From Pseudomonas sp. RIT-PI-q (GTDB taxonomy: Bacteria > Pseudomonadota > Gammaproteobacteria > Pseudomonadales > Pseudomonadaceae), in contig NZ_LHPC01000040.1 of the NCBI RefSeq assembly GCF_001297125.1, positions 62,001-126,000 on the forward strand: a stretch of 64,000 nucleotides of DNA, read 5' to 3'. The notes below the pieces were generated by a model. That model was not told where the DNA came from, searched no databases, and saw nothing but the letters and a program-made list of their open reading frames with translations. Positions 16,173 through 24,081 of the stretch are shown here, in pieces; within the stretch, counting starts at the first letter, position 1; each line of letters begins with the position of its first letter. The translations under genes were made by a program, and so were the position numbers.

Positions 16173-16205
16173 GTCAGTGGCTGCCAGCATTGATGTCGCC
16201 TGAAA

Positions 16206-16308
16206 CATCGCTATCGCGGGCAAGCCCGCTCCCACAGGGTTCGTTTGTTTACTCAATATCTGTGTTCGACGAATGACACTGTGGGAGCGGGCTTGCCCGC
16301 GATGAGGC
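16206..16308. repeat. REP doublet
   Basis: ATCGCGGGCAAGCCCGCTCC and its inverse (GGAGCGGGCTTGCCCGCGAT) lie between the convergent reductase and VWA-domain genes. Confidence 0.85.
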
Positions 16309-16328
16309 CCATACAGACCACACACCAC

Positions 16329-17000
16329 TCAGCCCGGAAGCAGCTCGTCGATATGTCGATAATCTGCCTGCAGCTGCGCGGCCAATACCTTACTGCGCCC
16401 AAGACGAATCGGGCCACGCTCGATGTCAATCAGCAGCCCCGGACAATCGAGCGCGGGCAACACCAGCCAGTCCTTCAACCGCCCATCCGTCACCAACAAC
16501 AACCGCTGCCGCTCCGCCGGAAAACGCTTCTGCCGTGCCGCAAGCCACCGCCCCGCCTCGCCCAGCGCCGCCAGCAACGGCGTGCCGCCACCGGCACCCA
16601 GGCCATCGAGCCAATGACGCAAACCCGACGAAGCCTTCAGCCCTTGCACCTGCCATTTCGGCGCGGCCCCGCTGGCCGTCAGCAATGCCAGGCGAGCACG
16701 CTGGCGATAGGCATCGTCGAACAGTTGTGCCAGCAATCCCTTGGCGTCACTCAACGCCTGATGACGACGGGTCGAGGCCGAAGCGTCGACGATCACCAGC
16801 CACAGTTCGTGGGGCGAACGGGTGCGCAGGTGAAACAGCACGTCAGCGCGTAGACGCGGACGACCGTTGAGCAAGGTGCCGGGCCAATTGATCGAGCCGC
16901 TGCGTGCGACGTGACGTTTGCCCTGCTTGCCGTTGTCCAGTCGTCCGGCGCGGGGTCTGGCATTCGCCCCCGCGTCAGATCGAGGGCGAATGCCTAAGGC
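16329..17000 (-). CDS. chlD: VWA domain of cobalt/magnesium chelatase medium subunit (ChlD-like), expressed by -1 frameshift
   Basis: This frame encodes a basic linker (RPRSDAGANARPRAG, then GKRHVARSGSINWPGTLL) and a VWA domain with MIDAS motif VIVDASAST, GGGTPLL and VTDGRLKDW. There is no ATG or GTG start anywhere in it. A TTG at 16872-16874 is possible, but family-conserved sequence (GSINWPGTLLNGRPR) continues upstream of that codon. The open frame runs back through AAAAAAG at the end of the AAA+ gene in the -1 frame. I therefore read it as the C-terminal 223 residues of a roughly 554-aa ChlD-like protein made by ribosomal frameshifting. Its role is the ATPase-partner subunit that docks on CobN for cobalt insertion. 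Confidence 0.85.
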   Translation of the reverse strand, partial: ALGIRPRSDAGANARPRAGRLDNGKQGKRHVARSGSINWPGTLLNGRPRLRADVLFHLRTRSPHELWLVIVDASASTRRHQALSDAKGLLAQLFDDAYRQRARLALLTASGAAPKWQVQGLKASSGLRHWLDGLGAGGGTPLLAALGEAGRWLAARQKRFPAERQRLLLVTDGRLKDWLVLPALDCPGLLIDIERGPIRLGRSKVLAAQLQADYRHIDELLPG

Positions 17001-17006
17001 TTTTTT
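16959..17006 (-). promoter_or_regulatory. Programmed -1 ribosomal frameshift signal
   Basis: On the minus strand, slippery A-AAA-AAG (17006-17000) is in the correct register of the AAA+ frame. It is followed by CCTTA, which includes the start of the TAG stop, and then a perfect 11-bp hairpin with arms GGCATTCGCCC (16994-16984) and GGGCGAATGCC (16969-16959). The hairpin can extend to 14 bp with an 8-base loop if one U-G pair is allowed. The spacer of 5 bases is in the stimulatory range. No strong Shine-Dalgarno-like enhancer was seen upstream. Confidence 0.85.
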
Positions 17007-17992
17007 GGCCAGCTCGGCACTTCACGACGGGCACCCACGGGCAACGCTTGCGCGGGCATTTCACCCCATTGGCCCTGGCCTTCGCTCGGGTTGGACGGCT
17101 GGGCCGAAGGGGCGTGGGATTGTTGCGGCGCCGGTGGCGACTGTTCGCGGCGACGATGACGCAAGGCGAACTCCGCAACGGCGTCGATATCCTCCTCGGA
17201 GATTGCACTTGCCCCTCGCCACGCCGCGTGGGCTCGGGCCGCGCGCAGCCAGACCAGGTCGGCGCGCAAGCCATCGACGCCGGCGGCAAAGCAGCGCTCG
17301 GTAATCTGTGCCAGCGCTTGATCGTCGAGGGGGATGTTCGCCAGTGCGGCGCGCGCCTTCTGGCAACGTTCACGCAGCGACTGCTGCTGACTTTCCCATT
17401 CGGCGCAGAAGCGCTGGGGATCGCTGTCGAAATCCAGTCGCCGACGGATAATCTGGCCGCGCTCGGTTGGCTGGGTGTGACCACTGAGGGCGACGTTCAG
17501 GCCGAAGCGGTCGAGCAGTTGCGGGCGCAATTCGCCCTCTTCCGGGTTCATGGTGCCGATCAGCACAAACTTCGCCGAATGCCGATGGGAAATGCCGTCG
17601 CGCTCGATCAGGTTGGTGCCGCTGGCGGCCACGTCGAGCAACAGGTCGACGAGGTGATCGGGCAGCAGGTTCACTTCATCGACGTAGAGCACGCCGCCGT
17701 CAGCCTTGGCCAGCACGCCGGGGGAAAATTGCGCGCGGCCTTCGCTCAGGGCGGCGTCGAGGTCGAGGGTGCCGACCAGGCGTTCTTCGGTGGCGCCCAA
17801 GGGTAAGGTGACGAATTGACCGCTGGCCAGCAGGTCCGCGAGGCCGCGTGCGAGGGTCGACTTGGCCATGCCCCGTGGGCCTTCGATCAGCACGCCGCCG
17901 ATTTTCGGGTCGATGGCGGTCAGGTACAGGGCGAGCTTCAAGTCGTCGGCGCCGACCACGGCGGAGAGCGGGAAATGCGGGGTGTCGGTCAT
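16994..17992 (-). CDS. chlI: AAA+ chelatase ATPase, small subunit (ChlI/BchI-like)
   Basis: The 0-frame product is 332 aa. A MoxR/ChlI-type AAA+ core (about residues 1-270) has Walker A IEGPRGMAKSTLARGL, Walker B GVLYVDEVNLLPD, sensor-like LIGTMNPEEGEL and arginine-finger region LLDRFGLNVAL. The tail (about 275-331) is Pro/Gln/Ser-rich and ends SWPKKP at TAG, inside a frameshift signal. That tail is the linker normally joining AAA+ to VWA in ChlD, so the gene appears to make both subunits. It lies in the cobW-cobN-chl transcript, 139 bases after cobN, and should act with CobN in late cobalt insertion into hydrogenobyrinic acid a,c-diamide. Confidence 0.93.
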   Translation of the reverse strand: MTDTPHFPLSAVVGADDLKLALYLTAIDPKIGGVLIEGPRGMAKSTLARGLADLLASGQFVTLPLGATEERLVGTLDLDAALSEGRAQFSPGVLAKADGGVLYVDEVNLLPDHLVDLLLDVAASGTNLIERDGISHRHSAKFVLIGTMNPEEGELRPQLLDRFGLNVALSGHTQPTERGQIIRRRLDFDSDPQRFCAEWESQQQSLRERCQKARAALANIPLDDQALAQITERCFAAGVDGLRADLVWLRAARAHAAWRGASAISEEDIDAVAEFALRHRRREQSPPAPQQSHAPSAQPSNPSEGQGQWGEMPAQALPVGARREVPSWPKKP

Positions 17993-18027
17993 TGTTTAGT
18001 CTCGGTCATGGTCGGTGGAGCCTGTCA

Positions 18028-18108
18028 GTACGTCATCGCGGGCAAGCCACGCTCCCACAAAGTACGCAGACACCTGTGGGAGCGTGGCTTGCCCGCGATC
18101 GAGGACGA
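18028..18108. repeat. REP doublet inside the cobN-chlI gap
   Basis: GTCATCGCGGGCAAGCCACG and its inverse form a hairpin between cobN and chlI. Since both genes are in the same transcript, it could stabilise or partly terminate the message. Confidence 0.8.
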
Positions 18109-18131
18109 AGTCCTCGCAAAAGTGCCGAGGC

Positions 18132-21100
18132 CTAACCATCTTCTTCTATATCGAGCAACAGATTTTCCAGCGCCTCGCGGTATTCACCCGGTTCCTTCCA
18201 CATCCCTCGCTGCTGCGCTTCGAGCATCCGCTCGGTCATGTCGCGCAACGCGTGAGGGTTGTGTTCACGGACGAAATCACGGGTCGCCGGGTCGAGCAAA
18301 TAGGCATCCGCCAGCAACGCGTACTGGTGATCGTCGATCAGCTGCGTGGTCGCATCAAAGGCAAACAGATTATCCACCGTGGCAGCCAGTTCGAACGCGC
18401 CTTTGTAGCCATGTCGCTTCACGCCGTCGATCCACTTCGGATTGGCTGCCCGGGAACGGATCACCCGGTTCAACTCTTCCTTCAACGTGCGGATCTTCGG
18501 CAAATCCGGCTGACTGTGATCGCCATGGTAACTGGCTGCCGCTTCGCCGCTGAGGCTTTCCACGGCGGCGAGCATGCCGCCCTGGAACTGGTAATAATCG
18601 TTGGAATCGAGCAAGTCATGCTCGCGGTTGTCCTGGTTTTGCAGCACCGCTTGCACCTGGCTCAGACGCTGGGCGAACTGTTCACGGGCAGCAGTGCCTT
18701 CGTCGGAACCGCCGTAAGCGTAGCCGCCCCAGTTCAGGTAAACCTCGGCCAGGTCCTCGCGGCTCTGCCACAAGCGACCGTCGATGGCGCCCTGCACGCC
18801 CGCGCCGTACGCACCGGGTTTGGCGCCGAAGATGCGCCAACCGGCCTGACGCCGGGCGGCGTCTTCATCCAGACCGCTTGCCAATAAAGCCTCACGCTCA
18901 GCGCGGACCTTGGCCGCCAACGGGTTGAGATCGTCCGGCTCATCAAGCGCCGCGACCGCTTGCACGGCGGCGTCGAACAGGCGGATCAGGTTGGCAAAGG
19001 CATCACGGAAGAATCCGGAGACGCGCAAGGTCACGTCCACGCGCGGGCGGTCGAGCAAGCTCAGCGGCAGGATTTCGAAATCGTCGACCCGCTGACTGCC
19101 CGTGGCCCACACCGGGCGCACGCCCATCAGCGCCATGGCCTGGGCGATGTCGTCGCCGCCGGTGCGCATGGTCGCGGTGCCCCAAACGGACAGGCCGAGT
19201 TGGCGCAGGTGGTCGCCGTGGTCCTGTAAATGCCGCTCAAGAATCAGGGTTGCCGACTGGAAACCGATGCGCCATGCGGTGGTGGTCGGCAGGTTGCGCA
19301 CGTCCACCGAATAGAAGTTGCGCCCGGTCGGCAGCACGTCCAGGCGACCGCGACTGGGCGCACCGCTGGGGCCGGCGGGGGCGAAACGGCCGCTCAGGGC
19401 GTCGAGCAAGCCGCGCATTTCGGCCGGGCCGCAGGCGTCCAGGCGTGGGGCGACGACTTCGCGCAAATTGTCGAGAATGGCGTTCACTTCCGACCCGCCG
19501 GGTTCCTGTGGGAGCGAAAGCGGCGTGTCAGTTGCCATTAATTCGACTGACACACCATCGCGAGCGAGCTCGCTCCTACAGGGGTTACTCACCGTTTGGG
19601 AAATCAGTTGGGCGGCGAACAATTCCAGACGTTCACGGGTATCGCCGGCGGTGCGCCAGAGTTCATCGTTAACGTCTTGCAATTCAATCGGACGTGGCCC
19701 GGTCCAAGGATCAGCCAGCGCACAATCCAGCGGATCGAAGCCCAACGCGAATGCCTTCGCCAGCGCCCGCAGCAAACTCGACTGCGCGCCCCGCCCGTCG
19801 CCACGGGGAATCCGCAGCAGGGCCAACAACGTATCAATGCGCAAACGCCCGGTCGGCGACTCCCCGAAGATGTGCAGGCCATCGCGGATTTGCGACTCTT
19901 TCAAGTCACACAAGTACGTGTCCAGGCGCGGCAGCCAAATCGCCGCGTCAGCGTCGCTGTCGAGCTTCTCGTCCAGTTGCAATTCGCGGTCGATGTGCGT
20001 GTCGCGCACCAGTTGCAGGATGTCGCGCTGCAACTCCCGGGCACGGCGCGGATCGAGCAATTGCGCTTCGTAATATTCGTCGGCCAACAGCTCAAGGTTG
20101 CGCAGCGGACCGTAGGTTTCGGCGCGGGTCAGCGGCGGCATCAGGTGATCGATAATCACCGCCTGAGTGCGGCGCTTGGCCTGGGCGCCCTCGCCCGGAT
20201 CGTTGACAATGAACGGGTAGATATTCGGCAACGGCCCGAGCAGCGCGTCCGGCCAACAGTTTTCGGACAGCCCGACACCCTTGCCCGGCAGCCATTCGAG
20301 GTTGCCGTGCTTGCCGACGTGAATCACGCCGTGGGCACCGTAGGTGTTGCGCAACCAGAAGTAGAACGCCAGGTAGCCGTGTGGCGGCACCAGGTCCGGG
20401 TCGTGATACACCGCGCTCGGGTCGACTTGATAACCGCGCGCCGGTTGAATACCGACAAAGGTCAGGCCGAAACGCAGTCCGGCGATCATCATGCGTCCGC
20501 CACGGCACATCGGGTCGCTCTCAGGCGCGCCCCAGCGTTCCAGCACGGCTTGGCGGTTGGCTTCGGGCAGTGCGTTGAACATCAGCAGATAGTCATCCAT
20601 CGCCAGGCTTTGCTGGCACGGACGCTGGTCGAGGGTGTCGAGGTCATTGCTGACGCCGCCGAGCAACTGCTGGATCAACGCGGTGCCGCTGTCCGGCAAT
20701 TCGGCGCGCAGCGGATAACCTTCTTGATGCAGCGCACGCAGGATATTCAGCGCAGCAGCTGGCGTGTCGAGGCCGACGCCATTGCCGATGCGACCATCGC
20801 GCGTCGGGTAGTTGGCGAGGATCAGGGCGATGCGTTTTTCCGCATGCGGCACCCGTGCCAGATCGATCCAGCGCCGCGCCAGTTCGGCGACAAAATCCAT
20901 GCGCTCCGGTTGTGGCCGGTAGCAGACCACATCGGACTGACTGCGCTCGCTGCGCCAGGCCAAATCCTTGAAGCTGATCGGGCGGCTGATGATCCGCCCG
21001 TCGAGTTCCGGCAGCGCAATGTGCATCGCCAGGTCGCGCGGACCGAGGCCCTGCTCGCTGGCGCGCCAACCGGGTTCGTTGTCCTGGGCGCAAATCGCCT

Positions 21101-21965
21101 GGATCACCGGGATATTGCGGCGAAACGGTCGCAGGTGCGGCGCTTCGGGGCTGGACTGGGCGAAACCGGTGGTGTTGAGAATCACCGCCGTTTCAGTCTC
21201 GTCCAGCAGGTCCTCGACCACCGTCAGGCAGCCGGGCTCTTTCAAACTGGCCACGGCGATCGGCAGCGGATTGAGCCCCGCCGCTTGCAGACGCTGGCAA
21301 AAAATATCGATAAAACCGGTGTTCGCCGCCTGCAAATGCGAGCGGTAGAACAGCACCGCCGCCACCGGTTGATCGGCCTGCCAGTCGGCTTGCCAATCGC
21401 TCAGTTCGGCGGGGCTTTTTTGTGGGGGGTAAATCGCGGTGCGCGGCAGGGTTTGCGGCTCGGCCCAGGCATAGTCGCGGTCCAGCCACCGATTGGCCAG
21501 GCAGCGGAAAAAGTCCAGGGCGTTGCCCATGCCACCCTGACGCAAAAACTGCCAAAGGCGGTCGCGGTCTTCGGCGGGCACGGTGCTCAGGTCACTGAGT
21601 TCCGGGTCCGGGCGATCGTCGCCCGGCACCAGAATCAGCTGCACTCCGCGCTCCGACAACTGCACCAGTTGCTCGACGCCATAACGCCAATAGGCGATGC
21701 CGCCGTGCAGCGAAATCAGGATCACCTTGGCATGGCGCAGCACTTCGTCGACATACAGGTCGACCGAGGCATGGTTCTGCACCTGCATCGGGTTGGCCAG
21801 GCGCACGCTCGGGTAATCGTCGGGCAACTGCTGCGCCGCTTCGGCGAGCAGCGCCAGGCTGGAGTCGCCGCTGCACAGGATCACCAGCGCGGCGGGGGTT
21901 TGTCCAAGGTCGGCAATGTTGTCATCCGAGACGAAACCGCCGGGCTGGGTCCTGAGCAGGTGCAT
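18132..21965 (-). CDS. cobN: Cobaltochelatase large subunit CobN
   Basis: The 1277-aa product is the CobN/BchH-type chelatase subunit that binds the corrin ring and cobalt. Family segments include MHLLRTQPGGFVSDDN at the start, ALILANYPTRDGRIGNGVGLD, GVIHVGKHGNLEWLPGKGVGL, PNIYPFIVNDPGEGAQAKRR and YKGAFELAATVDNLFAFD. It starts 3 bases after the cobW stop, so the two are coupled. A cobalamin riboswitch upstream of cobW should control the transcript. An oddity is that residues about 792-822 are encoded by a REP doublet (19500-19590) that interrupts the usual sequence without breaking the frame. Confidence 0.96.
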   Translation of the reverse strand: MHLLRTQPGGFVSDDNIADLGQTPAALVILCSGDSSLALLAEAAQQLPDDYPSVRLANPMQVQNHASVDLYVDEVLRHAKVILISLHGGIAYWRYGVEQLVQLSERGVQLILVPGDDRPDPELSDLSTVPAEDRDRLWQFLRQGGMGNALDFFRCLANRWLDRDYAWAEPQTLPRTAIYPPQKSPAELSDWQADWQADQPVAAVLFYRSHLQAANTGFIDIFCQRLQAAGLNPLPIAVASLKEPGCLTVVEDLLDETETAVILNTTGFAQSSPEAPHLRPFRRNIPVIQAICAQDNEPGWRASEQGLGPRDLAMHIALPELDGRIISRPISFKDLAWRSERSQSDVVCYRPQPERMDFVAELARRWIDLARVPHAEKRIALILANYPTRDGRIGNGVGLDTPAAALNILRALHQEGYPLRAELPDSGTALIQQLLGGVSNDLDTLDQRPCQQSLAMDDYLLMFNALPEANRQAVLERWGAPESDPMCRGGRMMIAGLRFGLTFVGIQPARGYQVDPSAVYHDPDLVPPHGYLAFYFWLRNTYGAHGVIHVGKHGNLEWLPGKGVGLSENCWPDALLGPLPNIYPFIVNDPGEGAQAKRRTQAVIIDHLMPPLTRAETYGPLRNLELLADEYYEAQLLDPRRARELQRDILQLVRDTHIDRELQLDEKLDSDADAAIWLPRLDTYLCDLKESQIRDGLHIFGESPTGRLRIDTLLALLRIPRGDGRGAQSSLLRALAKAFALGFDPLDCALADPWTGPRPIELQDVNDELWRTAGDTRERLELFAAQLISQTVSNPCRSELARDGVSVELMATDTPLSLPQEPGGSEVNAILDNLREVVAPRLDACGPAEMRGLLDALSGRFAPAGPSGAPSRGRLDVLPTGRNFYSVDVRNLPTTTAWRIGFQSATLILERHLQDHGDHLRQLGLSVWGTATMRTGGDDIAQAMALMGVRPVWATGSQRVDDFEILPLSLLDRPRVDVTLRVSGFFRDAFANLIRLFDAAVQAVAALDEPDDLNPLAAKVRAEREALLASGLDEDAARRQAGWRIFGAKPGAYGAGVQGAIDGRLWQSREDLAEVYLNWGGYAYGGSDEGTAAREQFAQRLSQVQAVLQNQDNREHDLLDSNDYYQFQGGMLAAVESLSGEAAASYHGDHSQPDLPKIRTLKEELNRVIRSRAANPKWIDGVKRHGYKGAFELAATVDNLFAFDATTQLIDDHQYALLADAYLLDPATRDFVREHNPHALRDMTERMLEAQQRGMWKEPGEYREALENLLLDIEEDG
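19500..19590. repeat. REP doublet inside the cobN coding region
   Basis: CCTGTGGGAGCGAAAGCGGC and the inverted CATCGCGAGCGAGCTCGCTC lie inside cobN. They add an in-frame peptide containing NPCRSELARDGVSVEL, a typical translation of a Pseudomonas REP. Confidence 0.8.
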
Positions 21966-21968
21966 GGC

Positions 21969-23030
21969 TTAAACGCTGAGCGCAGCGCGCAATTGCGCTT
22001 CGAGCAGAGCGGCGTCCAGCTCCTGGCCGATCAGCACCAGACGCGTGGTGCGCGCTTCTTCGGCGCCCCACTGACGGTCGAAATGCTTGTCGAAACGCGT
22101 GCCCACGCCCTGAATCAGCAGACGCATCGGCTTGTTCGGGATCGCCGCGAAACCTTTGACGCGCAGGATGCCGTGTTGCACCACCAGTTGCGTCAGCGCG
22201 TCCATCAGCAGACTTTCGTCGGCTTGTGGCAGTTCAATGGAAATGGAATCGAACGCGTCGTGGTCATGATCGTCTTCACCTTCATGGTGGTGATCGTGAT
22301 GGCTGTGACGGCTGTCGATGTGTTCTTCGGAACCGGCGCCCAAGCCAATCAGCACGTCCAATGGAACACGACCGCTGCTGGCTTCGATGACTTTGACCGC
22401 TGGCGGCAGTTCTTCAGCGACTTCGAGGCGCACGCGGGCCAGGTCTTCCGGGCTGATCAGGTCGGCCTTGTTGAGGATCACCAGGTCGGCGCTGGCCAGT
22501 TGGTCGGCGAACAGTTCGTGCAGCGGCGATTCGTGGTCCAGGTTCGGGTCGAGCTTGCGCTGGGCGTCGACCTGATCCGGGAACGCGGCGAAGGTGCCGG
22601 CGGCCACGGCCGGGCTGTCGACCACGGTGATCACCGCATCAACGGTGCAGGCGCTGCGGATTTCCGGCCACTGGAAGGCTTGAACCAAGGGCTTTGGCAG
22701 GGCCAGGCCCGAGGTTTCGATCAGGATGTGGTCGAGGTCGCCGCGACGGGCCACCAGTTCGCGCATCACCGGGAAGAATTCTTCCTGAACGGTACAGCAC
22801 AGGCAGCCGTTGGCCAGTTCGTAAACGCGGCCGCTGGCTTCTTCTTCAGTGCAGCCGATGGAGCACTGCTTGAGGATCTCGCCGTCGATGCCCAGCTCGC
22901 CGAATTCGTTGACGATCACCGCAATACGGCGGCCCTGAGCGTTGTCGAGCATGTGCCGCAGCAAGGTGGTTTTGCCCGAGCCGAGGAAGCCGGTAACGAT
23001 GGTGACGGGGAGTTTGGCCAGTGTTTTCAT
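21969..23030 (-). CDS. cobW: CobW GTPase/metal chaperone
   Basis: The product is 353 aa, a G3E-family P-loop GTPase. Walker A is TGFLGSGKTTLLRHML, the metal-binding CxCC motif is NGCLCCTV, guanine specificity is in LVILNKADL, and a His/Asp-rich loop (HSHHDHHHEGEDDHDHD) precedes the C-terminal CobW_C domain. It is thought to deliver cobalt to the CobN chelatase. The ATG at 23028-23030 follows AAGGGCA. Upstream in-frame sequence is riboswitch RNA and is not coding. It is first in the cobW-cobN-chlI/D unit. Confidence 0.96.
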   Translation of the reverse strand: MKTLAKLPVTIVTGFLGSGKTTLLRHMLDNAQGRRIAVIVNEFGELGIDGEILKQCSIGCTEEEASGRVYELANGCLCCTVQEEFFPVMRELVARRGDLDHILIETSGLALPKPLVQAFQWPEIRSACTVDAVITVVDSPAVAAGTFAAFPDQVDAQRKLDPNLDHESPLHELFADQLASADLVILNKADLISPEDLARVRLEVAEELPPAVKVIEASSGRVPLDVLIGLGAGSEEHIDSRHSHHDHHHEGEDDHDHDAFDSISIELPQADESLLMDALTQLVVQHGILRVKGFAAIPNKPMRLLIQGVGTRFDKHFDRQWGAEEARTTRLVLIGQELDAALLEAQLRAALSV

Positions 23031-23139
23031 CGGATGCCCTTTGGCAAGGTGGCGGGCATACGGGACGACAATCGCTGCGACGTGCGCGCGCGAAAGAGTT
23101 CGCCACCGGATCACCCCGCCCGGTTGTAGTGAGAATTCG

Positions 23140-23325
23140 TTTCGAGGCAGGTCTCCTGGCTGACGGTGTGCCAATCGTTGGACTGGCGTTGGCTGCGCCT
23201 TCCCGCGAACCCGTTGGACGGCGTTTGCAGTGGCGTGGCAGCGAACATCACCGTTCACAGTTGCGGGGGCAGCCGCGGCATCGACCGCGTTCCCTTCTTA
23301 GCTTCGGCAAAACGCCGAAGAACCT
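23140..23325 (-). ncRNA. Cobalamin riboswitch controlling cobW-cobN-chlI/D
   Basis: Read leftward, the region contains the conserved GCTGCCCCCGCAACTGT core (complement at about 23258-23274) and the 3' B12 box AGCCAGGAGACCTGCC (complement at 23146-23161), with AAGGGAA and paired arms in between as in the class-I element. The B12 box lies about 116 bases before the cobW start. High adenosylcobalamin should shut off the downstream chelatase operon. Confidence 0.93.
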
Positions 23326-23379
23326 CGAAAGCGCAAGGCTACGCATCGTGTGGGGGCGGGTCAATGTCTTGTAGCGGCC

Positions 23380-23462
23380 ATCAGGACGCCTTCGCGGGCA
23401 AGCCTCGCTCCTACAGGACCGCGATGCTTTTGTAGGAGCGAGGCTTGCCCGCGAAGAAGGCA
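23380..23462. repeat. REP doublet between the two riboswitches
   Basis: CTTCGCGGGCAAGCCTCGCTCC and its inverse occupy the gap between the divergent cobalamin riboswitches. Promoters for both units must flank or overlap this stretch. Confidence 0.82.
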
Positions 23463-23527
23463 CCGCGGTATCAACTGAGAACCCCTGCCAATTGACGCCC
23501 AACCCCTGCCCATGCTCTCCTACTCAC

Positions 23528-23740
23528 CTTGTTACGGGTGCCCTTCACAGGGTGAAACGGGAAACCGGTGAATCATGTGCTTTACTCAAGGCCATGTCAG
23601 TCCGGTGCTGCCCCCGCAACGGTAAGCGAGCGAAGCGTCAAATCCACTGTGCCAGCAGTTCGGCATGGGAAGGTGATGCTTGCAGGTTCAGGCGCAAGCC
23701 TTGGCCCCTCGCGAGCCCGGAGACCGGCCCGCAACACACA
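23528..23740 (+). ncRNA. Cobalamin riboswitch controlling cbtB-cbtA-cobE-cobM
   Basis: The + strand shows GGTGAAACGGGAAACCGGTG at the 5' end, the core GGTGCTGCCCCCGCAACGG (from about 23602), and the 3' B12 box GAGCCCGGAGACCGGCC (about 23721-23737). It ends about 130 bases before cbtB. Its placement before a predicted cobalt transporter and cobalamin genes fits feedback control by B12. Confidence 0.93.
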
Positions 23741-23866
23741 GTGACCGATACGTTCACTGAATAACAAACCCGCGGTGGGCGGGCGCTGTTTGAACCTCTG
23801 CGTGCCCGACTCGCAGGGGTCTTCCATGCGCTCTATTCACCCACTGACAGACCAGAGGGAAGCGCC

Positions 23867-24070
23867 ATGTCGATCATCAGCAGCACCGGCAGCAACACCG
23901 ATAAGAGCACCGCCAGCACCACCACGACCCTGACTCAACGCCTGACCGCTGCCGTTTGCGCATCGATCCTCGGCGCGTGCCTTGTGTATTTCGCCGGTTT
24001 CTCGCACATCGAAGCGGTACACAACGCCGCGCACGATACCCGTCACAGCTCTGCCTTCCCGTGCCATTGA
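23867..24070 (+). CDS. cbtB: CbtB, small subunit of a predicted cobalt transporter
   Basis: The product is 67 aa. One transmembrane helix (about residues 26-46, LTAAVCASILGACLVYFAGF) is followed by a His-rich tail (SHIEAVHNAAHDTRH, ending PCH), the signature of CbtB. It is preceded by AGGGA and by a cobalamin riboswitch. It probably works with CbtA downstream in cobalt import under B12 limitation; the function rests on family and regulon context. Confidence 0.92.
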   Translation: MSIISSTGSNTDKSTASTTTTLTQRLTAAVCASILGACLVYFAGFSHIEAVHNAAHDTRHSSAFPCH

Positions 24071-24081
24071 GACCTGCCGAC

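Noticed and set aside
16329..16874. Independent VWA gene with a TTG start at 16872
   Set aside because: Conserved sequence (GSINWPGTLL) continues upstream of the TTG in frame, there is no ribosome-binding site, and the -1 frameshift signal explains the layout better. It is still a possible minor product.
19596..23129. Very long open frame (1177 codons) on the plus strand opposite cobN and cobW
   Set aside because: It is antisense to two clear genes, contains no recognisable domain, and is explained by the high GC at third codon positions of the real genes. Similar shadows lie opposite metH, the MFS gene and the TerC gene.
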